From the NCBI GenBank assembly GCA_021815785.1, contig JAKAZS010000006.1, forward strand, positions 1-57,498: 57,498 nt of DNA, written 5' to 3'. Of this stretch, positions 46,208 through 55,356 are shown piece after piece. The DNA is from a bacterium (GTDB taxonomy: Bacteria > Cyanobacteriota > Vampirovibrionia > Obscuribacterales > JAKAZS01). A program made the translations under genes and the position numbers. A model generated the notes under the pieces. The model had not been told where the DNA came from. It made no database searches and saw only the letters and a list, made by a program, of their open reading frames with translations. Each line of letters opens with the position of its first letter. Within the stretch, counting starts at the first letter, position 1.

Positions 46208-47245
46208 CTATTTAGCACACTCAAGAAAAAATAATTCGATTGCCTGTTTATCCAGCAATTGACCAGATTTAATTTTATTTTCGTAAATTATGAGTTTTTC
46301 TTGACAATTAATTAAAAATTCAAGTTTAACTTGGATTAAGCGCTTTAAGTCTTTTTCAATTACGAATGGATTACTTTCTAAATCTTTAGCAATTTTTGTG
46401 CTTAAGTCTTTTAAGGGCAATTCCCGTTTAATAATTCCTGGGCGCATCGGTAATTTACTATTATAATATTCCTCTAATACCTTTAATTTAATCCATTTGG
46501 ATATCATGGTTTGAAAAAATGCAATAATTTGCAATATTGGCGTATTCGCTTGCAGATTATGTAAAATAGTAAAAACTGTAAGCGTTTGCTTGGCTAAAAA
46601 ATTTTCGGCTAAGGCAAAGATGTCGGACTGAAAATCAATTTCCGATTTTAAATAAGCTAAAGAAATATGTTTATTTGGTAGTAAATTAGTCGCTAATTTA
46701 TTTATTTCTTGATGGATTAGCCACATATTACCATTCGTCATGTCCAATAAATAGTTTATAGCTTTGTCATCGATACTACAATGGGCTAATCTAGCTTCAT
46801 TCTGGCAGAATTCAAGTAATTTAGGGTTAAAACTATCCCGATAATATTTAATACTTTCATATTCATAAATTTGACAATGTTCTTTAAATAATTTGGTTAA
46901 TTTTAAACCATTGTCAAGTTTATAATAACTTACGAGAATTATTTGTAAGTAAGCAGATTGGTTTTTTAAAATAAATTCAATTTCCTTTAAGGCAAGATCG
47001 CTCATTTTTGTATTTTCTTTACTTTTGGCTTTGGTAAACCAGTTACAATTGTTAAATACTAGGAGTCGATTGCCTAGGCCTAAAGGTAAGGACTGAGTAT
47101 TTTCAATAAAATCTTTTACGTTAGTTTCCGCAAAATAAAGATAATTAAGGCTGGATACATTATTATTAAGAAGGGTTGCCTTTAAATCAGTAACTTTCTT
47201 TTTGATCAGATACGATTCATCGCCACCAATTAAACTAATTGTCAT
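46208..47245 (-). CDS. holA: DNA polymerase III delta subunit (HolA)
   Basis: HolA opens the sliding clamp within the clamp-loader complex. The 345 residues begin MTISLIGGDESYLIKKKVTDLKATL, matching the usual N-terminus, with an AAA+-like but degenerate nucleotide site. SLPLGLGNRLLVFNNCNWF, MTNGNMWLIHQEINKLA and the C-terminal collar helix region (LEYYNSKLP...LLDKQAIELFFLEC) fit the family. It is the first gene of a unit with the LOG-family gene, with GAGG just before the start codon. Confidence 0.88.
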   Translation of the reverse strand: MTISLIGGDESYLIKKKVTDLKATLLNNNVSSLNYLYFAETNVKDFIENTQSLPLGLGNRLLVFNNCNWFTKAKSKENTKMSDLALKEIEFILKNQSAYLQIILVSYYKLDNGLKLTKLFKEHCQIYEYESIKYYRDSFNPKLLEFCQNEARLAHCSIDDKAINYLLDMTNGNMWLIHQEINKLATNLLPNKHISLAYLKSEIDFQSDIFALAENFLAKQTLTVFTILHNLQANTPILQIIAFFQTMISKWIKLKVLEEYYNSKLPMRPGIIKRELPLKDLSTKIAKDLESNPFVIEKDLKRLIQVKLEFLINCQEKLIIYENKIKSGQLLDKQAIELFFLECAK

Positions 47246-47256
47246 TATTCCTCAAT

Positions 47257-47306
47257 AAATAATCGGTAAATCTACTTACTAGTATACCTTGATTAACCGA
47301 TTATTT
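47257..47306. promoter_or_regulatory. 11-base inverted repeat ahead of holA
   Basis: Bases 47257-47267 (aaataatcggt) are the exact reverse complement of 47296-47306, with a 28-base spacer. Read on the minus strand, the spacer contains TATACT, a possible -10 box, and the second arm ends 11 bases before the holA ATG. It could be an operator across a promoter or a leader hairpin that affects the holA ribosome-binding site. Confidence 0.4.
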
Positions 47307-47474
47307 TTGATGTAAACCTTGCCGTAAGAGATCAATTAAAGGTTTTTAGGGTATTCACCATTAATGCTGGCTTTGATTTCTAGATAGATAAAAAAACTGT
47401 CCGTTAAAGAGTTGCAAAAATGTTGCTTTTTTAAGTTAGAATTATAAAGGTGTTTATGATTAAACCAGTGTCTC

Positions 47475-47945
47475 TTGAAATCTTCGCAATATCGCATTAA
47501 TAAAACCTTTGCTCGCAGTCGTTTCATTCATTGGGTGCGGATATTTGGCTTGACCTGTTTGTTTATTATTAATATCAATCTTTTATATAATGACTATTGG
47601 CGAATTATTGTTCATCATATGGCAATTTCCTTAAATTCGGAATTTATTAAATATGCGATGTTGATTTTTTTGGATATTGGTTATTTTTGGCCAATGAGTC
47701 TAGAAGTTGACAAATTAGAACTAGCTGATGATAAATTTAAGGTTAAAACGATATTTTTAACCAAAACTTATAGTTTTAAAGATATTGTTTATTGGAAAAA
47801 TCCAACAAAATTAAGTTTTGGTATTTTAAAAACACAAGATAATTTTATTTATTTGCTCAATAAGAAAGATTTAAAACCATTTGATAAAATTGAAAGTTAT
47901 ATTATTGCAAATTTAAATATTATTAAAAATCAAAATTTGACTTAA
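47475..47945 (+). CDS. Membrane protein with PH-like C-terminal domain, unknown function
   Basis: The product has 156 residues from a TTG start. A basic N-terminus (RINKTFARSRFIHWVRIFG) leads to two hydrophobic segments (about 22-42 and 58-78). The last 75 residues (LEVDKLELADDKFKVKTIFLTKTYSFKDI) have the alternating pattern of a bacterial PH-like domain. The gene lies 29 bases ahead of the B12-binding protein gene on the same strand. The TTG start is uncertain because no strong ribosome-binding site is present. Confidence 0.65.
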   Translation: MKSSQYRINKTFARSRFIHWVRIFGLTCLFIININLLYNDYWRIIVHHMAISLNSEFIKYAMLIFLDIGYFWPMSLEVDKLELADDKFKVKTIFLTKTYSFKDIVYWKNPTKLSFGILKTQDNFIYLLNKKDLKPFDKIESYIIANLNIIKNQNLT

Positions 47946-47974
47946 ATTTTGCTAAATTTATTTATAATAATGGT

Positions 47975-48373
47975 ATGAAACAAAAAATCAGAGTATTAAT
48001 CGGTAAACCTGGATTAGACGGACATGATCGAGGTGCTAAAGTAGTGGCTCGTGCTTTACGTGACGCTGGTATGGAAGTTATTTACAGTGGTTTACATCGC
48101 AGCCCCGAAGAAATTGTTGAAACAGCCATTCAAGAAGATGTTAACGCAATTGGCTTAAGTGTTCTGTCTGGAGCGCATATGACATTATTACCCCAAGTGG
48201 TTAATTTATTAAAAGAACGTGATGCTACTGATATTGTGGTTTTTGGTGGTGGAGTTATCCCCGAAGAGGACCGCCTGGAACTAATTAAACAAGGTGTAAA
48301 AGATATTTTTGTGCCTGGTGGTGGAACCCAAAAAACGATTCAATTTCTTAAAGACTTATTTAGTAAAGATTAA
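47975..48373 (+). CDS. B12-binding subunit of methylmalonyl-CoA mutase type
   Basis: The 132 residues are a single B12-binding domain. It has the base-off DxHxxG motif in GKPGLDGHDRGAKVVARALRDAGMEV (His17 as lower cobalt ligand), LSVLSGAHM and FGGGVIPEEDRLELIKQG...VPGGGT. This matches the C-terminal domain of the mutase large chain when encoded separately, as in split methylmalonyl-CoA or ethylmalonyl/isobutyryl-type mutases. The catalytic (TIM-barrel) subunit is not in the window. It shows that the organism uses the cobalamin made by the locus at 16-37 kb. Confidence 0.9.
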   Translation: MKQKIRVLIGKPGLDGHDRGAKVVARALRDAGMEVIYSGLHRSPEEIVETAIQEDVNAIGLSVLSGAHMTLLPQVVNLLKERDATDIVVFGGGVIPEEDRLELIKQGVKDIFVPGGGTQKTIQFLKDLFSKD

Positions 48374-48520
48374 TTTTTGTTAATCACTGTCTAAGATATG
48401 TTTATTTTGGGTAAATAATAAATATAGCAATTAACTTTATTAAGATTAAATATAATTAATTTTTTATCTCTTGTAAACCGTGCTATAATTTTTACATAGT
48501 AATTCTAAAGGGTTAAATAA

Positions 48521-48748
48521 ATGAGTTTTGAACGTTTTAACATTAAACCAGAAATCAAGGAAGCTAATAAACCAAAACCGTTTGAAAAAGCACTTTTTGA
48601 AGTTTTTTCACGGGTTACCTCATCACAAGTTGAAGCCCTTGTTGACTCGTTTAAAGAAGCTAAACGTAGTGATGCCTTAGACGCTAATCGATATTGTTTA
48701 GCCAGAATGAATGACCCTGAAATGGAAAAAGCATACGCAAACGTATAA
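48521..48748 (+). CDS. Small helical protein, candidate antitoxin
   Basis: The product has 75 residues, charged and probably all-helical (KPFEKALFEVFSRVTSSQVEALVDSFKEAKR). It contains no MazE/AbrB, RHH or Phd motif that I can recognise. It lies 82 bases before a MazF/PemK-type toxin gene on the same strand, where an antitoxin is normally found. The gap is longer than the usual overlap, so a link with the toxin is an inference. A ribosome-binding sequence (aaaggg) sits 9 bases before the ATG. Confidence 0.6.
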   Translation: MSFERFNIKPEIKEANKPKPFEKALFEVFSRVTSSQVEALVDSFKEAKRSDALDANRYCLARMNDPEMEKAYANV

Positions 48749-48830
48749 TTTAAGTTTTATTTTCAAGGAAATTTTCTAAATATACTGATAAAATAAAAGT
48801 ATATTTGGTTACTATTTTGCTAAGGCCTTA

Positions 48831-49283
48831 ATGTCTACCCCAAAACTAGATAATTGCAAAAAAGGTGATGTAATTTTAGTGTCATTCCCTTTTACAACTG
48901 ATGATGGTCAGGTTCAGACCAAGCGACGTCCGGCAGTTATTATATCTAATGATTATAACAATTCACGGTTGGATGATGTTTTGTTAGTTCCCTTGACTAG
49001 TAATATGAGTAGAGCCAACCGTGAACCCACCCAAGTCTTTGTGTCCATGAATTCTCCCGAAGGGCAAACAGCTGGATTGAGGTTAGACAGTGTGATTGAC
49101 TGTACGGTTATTGCTACTATACCTAAAACTCTTTTGGTCAGTAAAATTGGTTCATTTTCTCAAGAAATTATGGAAAAAGTTGATGTTTGTTTGATGATTG
49201 CCATGGCGATAGGTAGACCCGTTAATCAGGATGATACCAATACTCAGTTGGAAATAGATATTCATCAAAAAGATTCAGCTTAA
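48831..49283 (+). CDS. PemK/MazF-type toxin-family protein
   Basis: MazF/PemK proteins are mostly mRNA-cutting endoribonucleases. The 150-residue product has the family N-terminus KKGDVILVSFPFTTDDGQVQTKRRPAVIISND, DVLLVPLTS, the strand TAGLRLDSVIDCTVIATIPKTLL, and SKIGSFSQEIMEKVDVCL. The N-terminal Arg-Arg-Pro-Ala motif is intact. The C-terminal 25 residues are polar and extra. The family also holds non-toxic members, so activity is not proved. Confidence 0.85.
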   Translation: MSTPKLDNCKKGDVILVSFPFTTDDGQVQTKRRPAVIISNDYNNSRLDDVLLVPLTSNMSRANREPTQVFVSMNSPEGQTAGLRLDSVIDCTVIATIPKTLLVSKIGSFSQEIMEKVDVCLMIAMAIGRPVNQDDTNTQLEIDIHQKDSA

Positions 49284-49361
49284 CAGTACGATATTTGTTG
49301 CTAAATTTAGTCTTGATGATTGCGTATGTGATATTTATGTAAACTCATAATTTTAACTCAA

Positions 49362-50507
49362 TCAAATTACGTTATCTTCAATTGTAATAGCACTAACATA
49401 TTCAATATGCTTTTTGAATTTTTGTAAGTAGTAATTTATGATTGGGTTTTTATGTTGAAAATAAATATAGCTAGGGATTAAATGACAGCCTAACTTATAT
49501 TTGGTTTCTTCAAGCGAGGCACCTAAATATAATTGCGTTAAATTATGGGCTAAACAAATTTTGATTTTTTCAATAAACGCACGAAAATATAAATTGTATT
49601 TCCGTCCTACTTCCTTATCAAAAGCAATATATTTTTGAACTAAAACATTTTTATTGGTAACAATAAGATCAAAGCCGATAAGTCTACTATCCAGGTAAAA
49701 TAATACATATTGAGCGCCAGAAACTGTTTTACAAATATTGTCAAAATAGGCCTGATTGTGTTTGCCGAATGATAATTCGGCTGATTCCACCTGAATGTTA
49801 TATAAACTATATATAGTGTCAAGATCATTTGTTTTAGGTGAATTAGTTATCATAACTTCAATTGGGCTGGATTTTTTTATACTGTGATTTAAATATCGTT
49901 TCATCTCATGAGATATTGACTTTAAATACTCATCCAAAGTTTTAAAATTAATGTCCAGGACGCAAAATGGTAATGAATTAGCACAAATATAATTATTGGT
50001 TATGGATTTAGGTAATTGCTTTTTGGTGATTGCGGTAAAATCTTTAAAGGCAATTACATCAAGTTTTAAGTTTTTTTGAAGGCTTTTAAGGGTTTTGATT
50101 ATTTCATCCCACAAACTTGTGTAATCAGCATTTTCAATGTTTAAATTTTTATCTAAACCAATCTCGCCATACTCACCTTCAACAAAGCCAATGCCCAGAA
50201 CTTTTACTTGAAACCACTGCGGAAAATGTTTATTAAGATGAATGGCAAAATCTTTAATTTTGCCATTCATCTCTGGTATTACAGTAGTAAGTAATGAATA
50301 TTTGGTAATAAATAAGGGCAAAATTACTGCTGGTTTATTACGTGATTTTATAACCAAGCTTTTAAACTCAACTGGATTAGTGCCAGAATCTTGCATTAAG
50401 TTTATCATTGACGTTGAATCTGGATGGTCAATAAAAAATTCAGTCCAAATACTATCGTCAACAGATTTTAGTTTGTTTTGTAATTCAATGGTTAGGCTAT
50501 CGAGCAT
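49362..50507 (-). CDS. FemAB/BioF2-like GNAT-fold acyltransferase, putative
   Basis: The product has 381 residues without signal peptide or membrane segments. The C-terminal half resembles the GNAT fold shared by FemAB-type aminoacyltransferases and BioF2-like proteins: ISHEMKRYLNHSIKKSS (a basic substrate-side segment), YLDSRLIGFDLIV and LTQLYLGASLEETKYKLG. The N-terminal half is not recognised. Its start lies within the end of the upstream alpha/beta hydrolase gene (16-base overlap), so the two are coupled. The acceptor could be a peptidoglycan precursor or polysaccharide; the sequence does not decide. Confidence 0.7.
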   Translation of the reverse strand: MLDSLTIELQNKLKSVDDSIWTEFFIDHPDSTSMINLMQDSGTNPVEFKSLVIKSRNKPAVILPLFITKYSLLTTVIPEMNGKIKDFAIHLNKHFPQWFQVKVLGIGFVEGEYGEIGLDKNLNIENADYTSLWDEIIKTLKSLQKNLKLDVIAFKDFTAITKKQLPKSITNNYICANSLPFCVLDINFKTLDEYLKSISHEMKRYLNHSIKKSSPIEVMITNSPKTNDLDTIYSLYNIQVESAELSFGKHNQAYFDNICKTVSGAQYVLFYLDSRLIGFDLIVTNKNVLVQKYIAFDKEVGRKYNLYFRAFIEKIKICLAHNLTQLYLGASLEETKYKLGCHLIPSYIYFQHKNPIINYYLQKFKKHIEYVSAITIEDNVI

Positions 50508-51358
50508 GCCAGGTTAGATTCATCATATTCAATACTATTATCATTATAAATAGTACTATTATTTATGATAAAATTGCTAATTGAATTTGTAACATCTTTT
50601 TTACGAAGATCTAAAGTGAGCACATGATCACAGTTGTCGAGCATTAATAATTGTTTATCTTTACTGGATATCATATTATAAATTTGAATTGCATTATCTA
50701 TTGATGTAAGACTATCTTCGAGGCTATGAATAATAACCGCTGGGCAAGTAACCATCGGCGCATGCTTTTTCACTATTCTGGCTAAATGATTAAGTTGGCG
50801 TAAGGATGCTACATAAGTTCTAAATAAACCAAATTCATTAGAATTACTGTTTTTAGCATTTTCAATGGATTTAGTGATAATTTTTTGCAGTCTTTGATCT
50901 TTTAAGCCGTAGGGTGGATCTTCTGTCCAATAAAAATATTTACCCAGGAAAGGAATAAAGTCGGCTAATGGCATTAAGCGATGAAGGAATGGGACATTGC
51001 CGCCATCATATTTTAAAGTTGGTGACATTAAGATGATTCCGGAAACATTTTTATATTTGTGGGCAATCATTAAAGCTAATAAAGCTCCCATTGATAATCC
51101 GCCAATATAAATTTCCGCACATTGCTTGGCTAACTCCTCATATGCTTGACAAGCACCATCGAACCAATCTTGCCAATTAGTATTCAATAAATCCTGGTGC
51201 GATCCACCGTGGCCTGGCAGCATTGGTGCTTTGACGGTAAAGCCTAATTGGGTTAAATGTTTGACTTCGGGTTTCATTTCACAAGGACTACCCGTTAATC
51301 CATGGATTAGCAATACACCGATTCGAGAATTGTCATAATTGTTTTTGATTAATTGCAT
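50492..51358 (-). CDS. Alpha/beta hydrolase (carboxylesterase, Est30-like)
   Basis: The 288 residues form a classic alpha/beta hydrolase. LLIHGLTGSPCEMKP gives the oxyanion region, and Ser89 in GGLSMGALLAL is the nucleophile. The acid is in IHSLEDSLTSIDN and the catalytic His in DNCDHVLTLD near the C-terminus. GHGGSHQDLLNTNWQDW is typical of thermophilic-type carboxylesterases and monoacylglycerol lipases. Its end overlaps the FemAB-like gene; the last 30 residues (Asn/Ser/Tyr-rich) are a loose tail. Confidence 0.9.
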   Translation of the reverse strand: MQLIKNNYDNSRIGVLLIHGLTGSPCEMKPEVKHLTQLGFTVKAPMLPGHGGSHQDLLNTNWQDWFDGACQAYEELAKQCAEIYIGGLSMGALLALMIAHKYKNVSGIILMSPTLKYDGGNVPFLHRLMPLADFIPFLGKYFYWTEDPPYGLKDQRLQKIITKSIENAKNSNSNEFGLFRTYVASLRQLNHLARIVKKHAPMVTCPAVIIHSLEDSLTSIDNAIQIYNMISSKDKQLLMLDNCDHVLTLDLRKKDVTNSISNFIINNSTIYNDNSIEYDESNLACSIA

Positions 51359-51547
51359 ATAAACCTGAGGAAATACTAAAAAAATAATAGTTTTATAATA
51401 AAGATTAATGCTTACGTATTACTTACTAGAAAGTTAAGCTGTGTAAATATTTAAAATTAAGCATTGCTAATATTGATGTAAATTAGAATATTAAATTAGC
51501 GCAAGAATTCAGTTAATAGGTAATTAAATAATATAATATATAAATAT

Positions 51548-52216
51548 ATGCGTATATTACTAGTAGAAGATGATGAAATTCTTTCCGATGGAATTTCTAA
51601 AGCCTTAAAACAAAATGGCTATGCGGTTGACCAGGTCGCTAATGGTTATGATGCTGATTGTGCGTTACGAGCCGATAACTTTGACTTGTTAATTCTCGAT
51701 CTAGGATTACCTTCTATGGATGGTATTGAAGTCCTTAAAAATTTACGTTCGCGTATGTCTAATTTACCGGTTTTAATAGTTACCGCCCGCGATACGCTTG
51801 ACGACAGGGTTATTGGTTTAGATTATGGTGCTGATGATTATTTGACTAAGCCCTTTGACTTACCGGAGTTAGAAGCTAGGGTTCGAGCCTTGCTACGACG
51901 TGGCCTTAGTAAAGGAACAGTTGAATTGGTATTTGGTTCTTTAAAATATGATACAGTTACGAAACGTGTAACTGTTGAAGATAAATTTTTGGAATTATCG
52001 GCTAAAGAAATTAGTATGTTGGAAATATTTTTACAACGATCTGGTGCTGTGGTAAGTAAGGAACAACTTTTGGAACATATGTATAGCTGGGACGAAGAAG
52101 TTAGTCAGAATGCCATTGAAGTTAATATGCATCGTTTGCGTAAAAAACTTGAACCTTGTGGAATTTTTATTCGCACCATACGTGGTCTTGGGTATTTATT
52201 GGATAATAGCAATTGA
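51548..52216 (+). CDS. OmpR/PhoB-type response regulator
   Basis: The 222 residues consist of a receiver domain (acidic pocket EDDE; phosphoacceptor Asp51 in ILDLGLPSMDG; Lys in LTKPFDLPE) and a winged-helix DNA-binding domain (SQNAIEVNMHRLRKKLEP, IRTIRGLGYLL). The arrangement resembles the QseB/TctD group. A TATAAT-like stretch lies about 10-25 bases before the ATG. It overlaps the sensor kinase by 4 bases. Targets are unknown. Confidence 0.95.
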   Translation: MRILLVEDDEILSDGISKALKQNGYAVDQVANGYDADCALRADNFDLLILDLGLPSMDGIEVLKNLRSRMSNLPVLIVTARDTLDDRVIGLDYGADDYLTKPFDLPELEARVRALLRRGLSKGTVELVFGSLKYDTVTKRVTVEDKFLELSAKEISMLEIFLQRSGAVVSKEQLLEHMYSWDEEVSQNAIEVNMHRLRKKLEPCGIFIRTIRGLGYLLDNSN

Positions 52217-53661
52217 AACCATTTAAAAATTCCATTAAAACGCATTTGCTTATTTGGCTATCAGTGCCAATGCTAATTTTATGGATGGTGCAGAGCTTTT
52301 TAACTTATAGTTTAGCCATGAATTTGGCTACAGGTGCTTTTGATAAAGGTCTGTTGGACTCGGTTTTTTCAATTTACAGCTGTATTAATTTTAAAAATGG
52401 CCAAATTAGTGCTGATATTCCACCAGTTGCTTTGGCTATTCTTAAAGAAAATATTAAAGATAAGGTTTATTACCGGGTTTCTGATGAAAATGGTAATTTT
52501 ATTGCTGGTGATGTTTTAATACCACAACCAAAAATTAGGCGTAAAAAATACTTAGGTATTAAATCAGCTAATTTTTCATCTGGAAATATTAATGGTACCC
52601 AAGCTCGTATTGCCCAAGTAGCCTTTGCTATTCCTGAAAATCCTAAGGCTTTTATGTTTATTCAAGTAGCCGAAACTTTACAAAGTCGTAACCAGGTAGC
52701 TGATGAAATTATTATTAGTATTGTTCTGCCCCAATTTATTATGCTGGTTTTATTTCTGTTAATTGTACGTTTTGGTGTGGATAGAGGTTTAGCGCCATTA
52801 GAAACTGTACGTAATGCTGTAGCCCAAAGAACTCCATTTGATTTAAGTCCCATTCAGGAACGTGGTGCTCCCAATGAAGTCAGACCTTTGGTTAAAGCTA
52901 TTAATAATTTACTGCAGCAGTTAAATAATGATATTCAGGCGCAAAAGCGTTTTGTTGCTAATGCTGCTCATCAGTTAAGAACTCCGGTAGCTGGTCTTAT
53001 GACTCAGGCTGAATTAGCCTTACGTATTGATAATCGTCAGGATTTACAGCATAATTTAGAACAGATTAAAATTAGTGCAAGTCGCGCTAGTCGCTTAATT
53101 AATCAATTATTGTCATTAGCTAAGGCTGAACCAAGAGTTATAACTGAAGCTGAATTGCATGTTATTGATTTGAATTTAATTGCTAAAGATGTTTGTACTG
53201 AATTCGTTCAATTAGCCTTAAGCAGGCAAATTGATTTTGGTTTTGAAAATTGTGACGAAGCCGTTTTTATTCGTGCTAATAAACTGTCTATACATGAGTT
53301 GGCTGCAAATTTAGTTGAAAATGCGTTAATTTACACTCAAACTGGTGGTAAAGTTACGGTTAAAGTAAATATTGAAAAAAATAATAAAAAGCATGAAACT
53401 AATTCTGCTTTATTAATTATTGAAGACAATGGACCAGGTATTGTTTATGAAGAACGGGAAAAAGTTTTTGAAAGATTTTATCGTATCCTTGGTACTAAAT
53501 CTAGTGGTAGTGGTTTAGGCTTAGCTATAGTTAAGGAAATTGTTAAAACTTATAATGGTAAAATTTATCTTGAATCTAATAGTGATGGTATAGGTTTAAA
53601 TGCTGTGGTTAAATTTCCTTTAGCCAGTAGTCCTGATACTTTAATTAAGTCGAATGTTTAA
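52213..53661 (+). CDS. Membrane sensor histidine kinase (TctE/QseC type)
   Basis: The 482 residues have a TTG start inside the regulator's stop (TTGA). A first membrane helix (about 13-36) is followed by an extracytoplasmic sensor region of about 130 residues and a second helix (about 171-193). A HAMP-like linker leads to the HisKA box (FVANAAHQLRTPVAG, His near 253) and the ATPase domain: N box ANLVENALIYTQ, G1 IEDNGPGI, F box FERFYR, G2 GSGLGLAIV. The signal is unknown; TctE relatives sense tricarboxylates, which is only a family hint. Confidence 0.94.
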   Translation: MKPFKNSIKTHLLIWLSVPMLILWMVQSFLTYSLAMNLATGAFDKGLLDSVFSIYSCINFKNGQISADIPPVALAILKENIKDKVYYRVSDENGNFIAGDVLIPQPKIRRKKYLGIKSANFSSGNINGTQARIAQVAFAIPENPKAFMFIQVAETLQSRNQVADEIIISIVLPQFIMLVLFLLIVRFGVDRGLAPLETVRNAVAQRTPFDLSPIQERGAPNEVRPLVKAINNLLQQLNNDIQAQKRFVANAAHQLRTPVAGLMTQAELALRIDNRQDLQHNLEQIKISASRASRLINQLLSLAKAEPRVITEAELHVIDLNLIAKDVCTEFVQLALSRQIDFGFENCDEAVFIRANKLSIHELAANLVENALIYTQTGGKVTVKVNIEKNNKKHETNSALLIIEDNGPGIVYEEREKVFERFYRILGTKSSGSGLGLAIVKEIVKTYNGKIYLESNSDGIGLNAVVKFPLASSPDTLIKSNV

Positions 53662-53786
53662 TTATCCCATAAATTTTATGGACAAAAAATATATTTTTCT
53701 TATAAATTTATATTCTAATTCATATAATTTTTAAGGCTTATTAAGCTATTGCTAAAGCTTTGCTGTTTTAAATTGAAATTAGTTAT

Positions 53787-55130
53787 TTATTTTTTTAAAA
53801 ATTTTAAAGTTGGCGCACTTTTATTTTTTTTATCCTGCGAAAAGCCAAATATGGCAATTTCCAGATTGTTTCTAGCTTCAGCTAAACTAGGATTTAGCCT
53901 TAAGGCTAGACGCAATTCATTGATAGCTTGAAGTAAGTCATTTTGCTTATAGAGTAAAAACCCTAAATCATTACGAGCCTGGGCATTTAATGGCTCCAAA
54001 TTAACGGCCTGTTTTAATTCGTCAAGAGCTTCAGTTGCTTGTCCATTGGCTGCATAAGCCCTGCCTAGAACCATATGGCTTTGAGCAAGCATCGGATCAA
54101 GTAAAATTGCCTGTCGGGCTGTTCTAAGTGCCGACTGATTTTCATCGTTGGCTAATAAGGCTCGACTTAAGGCTATTTGAGCGATGGCTGAACCGTGATT
54201 GATTGATTCGGCTATACGAGCAGCTTTTAAAGCACCGTAATTGTCTTTGACTGTTAATAGTGCCTGGGATAGATAGGCTAGCGCACTTACTCTTGGACTA
54301 ATCGTAATGGAACGGCGGAATTCATTAATAGCTTGCGATAGATCACCAGCATTTAAATAAGATTTAGCCAGGTATTCGTGAATAATTGCCTGTTTGGGTT
54401 CCATGGCAATGGCTCGCTTAATTTCACTTATGGCTAATTCGTGTTCATTGGTTTCATCAAAAATTAAGCCCAAAATTAAATGTGGTAAATAATCCATACT
54501 CATTAAGGCAATAGCTCGTTTGGCTTCAAGGGAACTGCCCATAATATCTCCAGCCAGGTATTCATAAATACTTAAAATTACCCTTAATTTACCGTTATGA
54601 TTGTCATTGGAAATTTGGGCTTTTAAACTGGTAATTACCTGGCTAATCGCCAGATAATCTAAAAAATTATGTTCAGGATTAAGTAAATTATTTAATTTTT
54701 CTAAAAAGTCGCTATTGTGAATATCATTTTTAAGGTTTTGGCCAAATAATTCCTGGGGTGTAATAAAATAACCGTGTTTAAGATCGTTTTTCAAGTTTAA
54801 TGGTGTTATATTAGATGATTTAGAATTGTCAATTTCATTTAGGATTAAATTACTACTTTGGTTTTTAGGTAAGTTTAAATTATTAACTGGTTTATTTATT
54901 TGTATATAAGTTTTACTTGATTTAAATTGGTCACAATTTACCCAATTAATAATTTCACTATTGCTTGGATTACTAATTGCTTTTTGCATAATTAAATTAG
55001 TCTGATCTTTATTTTTAGTAGGAAGTTGAGCGCACTGGGCAACAGTAAAATTTGATTCTAAAGATTTTGTCTGTATATTTTGTAGATTAAAACCCATAAT
55101 TAAAATTATCAGGAAAAACCAAACCTTCAT
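53787..55130 (-). CDS. Secreted TPR-repeat protein
   Basis: The 447 residues begin with a signal peptide (MKVWFFLIILIMGFNLQ). A 130-residue polar, Asn/Ser-rich region follows. From about 175 to 430 there are roughly seven or eight tetratricopeptide repeats, clearest in the pattern AxxxLGxxLxxxGxxxxAxxxxxxAxxLxP (QSHMVLGRAYAANGQATEAL; ARNDLGFLLYKQNDLLQAIN). TPR arrays bind protein partners; no catalytic motif is present, and its partner is not shown by the neighbours. The C-terminus is basic. Confidence 0.9.
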   Translation of the reverse strand: MKVWFFLIILIMGFNLQNIQTKSLESNFTVAQCAQLPTKNKDQTNLIMQKAISNPSNSEIINWVNCDQFKSSKTYIQINKPVNNLNLPKNQSSNLILNEIDNSKSSNITPLNLKNDLKHGYFITPQELFGQNLKNDIHNSDFLEKLNNLLNPEHNFLDYLAISQVITSLKAQISNDNHNGKLRVILSIYEYLAGDIMGSSLEAKRAIALMSMDYLPHLILGLIFDETNEHELAISEIKRAIAMEPKQAIIHEYLAKSYLNAGDLSQAINEFRRSITISPRVSALAYLSQALLTVKDNYGALKAARIAESINHGSAIAQIALSRALLANDENQSALRTARQAILLDPMLAQSHMVLGRAYAANGQATEALDELKQAVNLEPLNAQARNDLGFLLYKQNDLLQAINELRLALRLNPSLAEARNNLEIAIFGFSQDKKNKSAPTLKFLKK

Positions 55131-55356
55131 TTTTTAGTAAATTCTCCAAACCAAAAATTAATACTTTATCATTTTAAATCATCTAAGTTGATTTTTGGGG
55201 TTTTGTTTATTTAAGATATAAGGAAGTCTGCTGAAAAGTTTACATTATTTAGAGAATTAAACTGACAGGACTTAGCATTTAAAATTTATTTGATGATTTA
55301 TTACCAGACTTATCTAGAATCAAGAACTATGCTTAAAGGTAAAGTTGAGTATTGCT

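Noticed and set aside
47336-47527. 63-codon minus-strand frame between holA and the PH-like membrane protein
   Set aside because: It overlaps the opposite-strand gene start and has no recognisable features or ribosome-binding site.
53664-53690. Short CCATAAA/TTTATGG dyad after the sensor kinase gene
   Set aside because: The stem is only seven A/T-rich pairs with almost no loop and no clear T-run after it, so I did not call a terminator.
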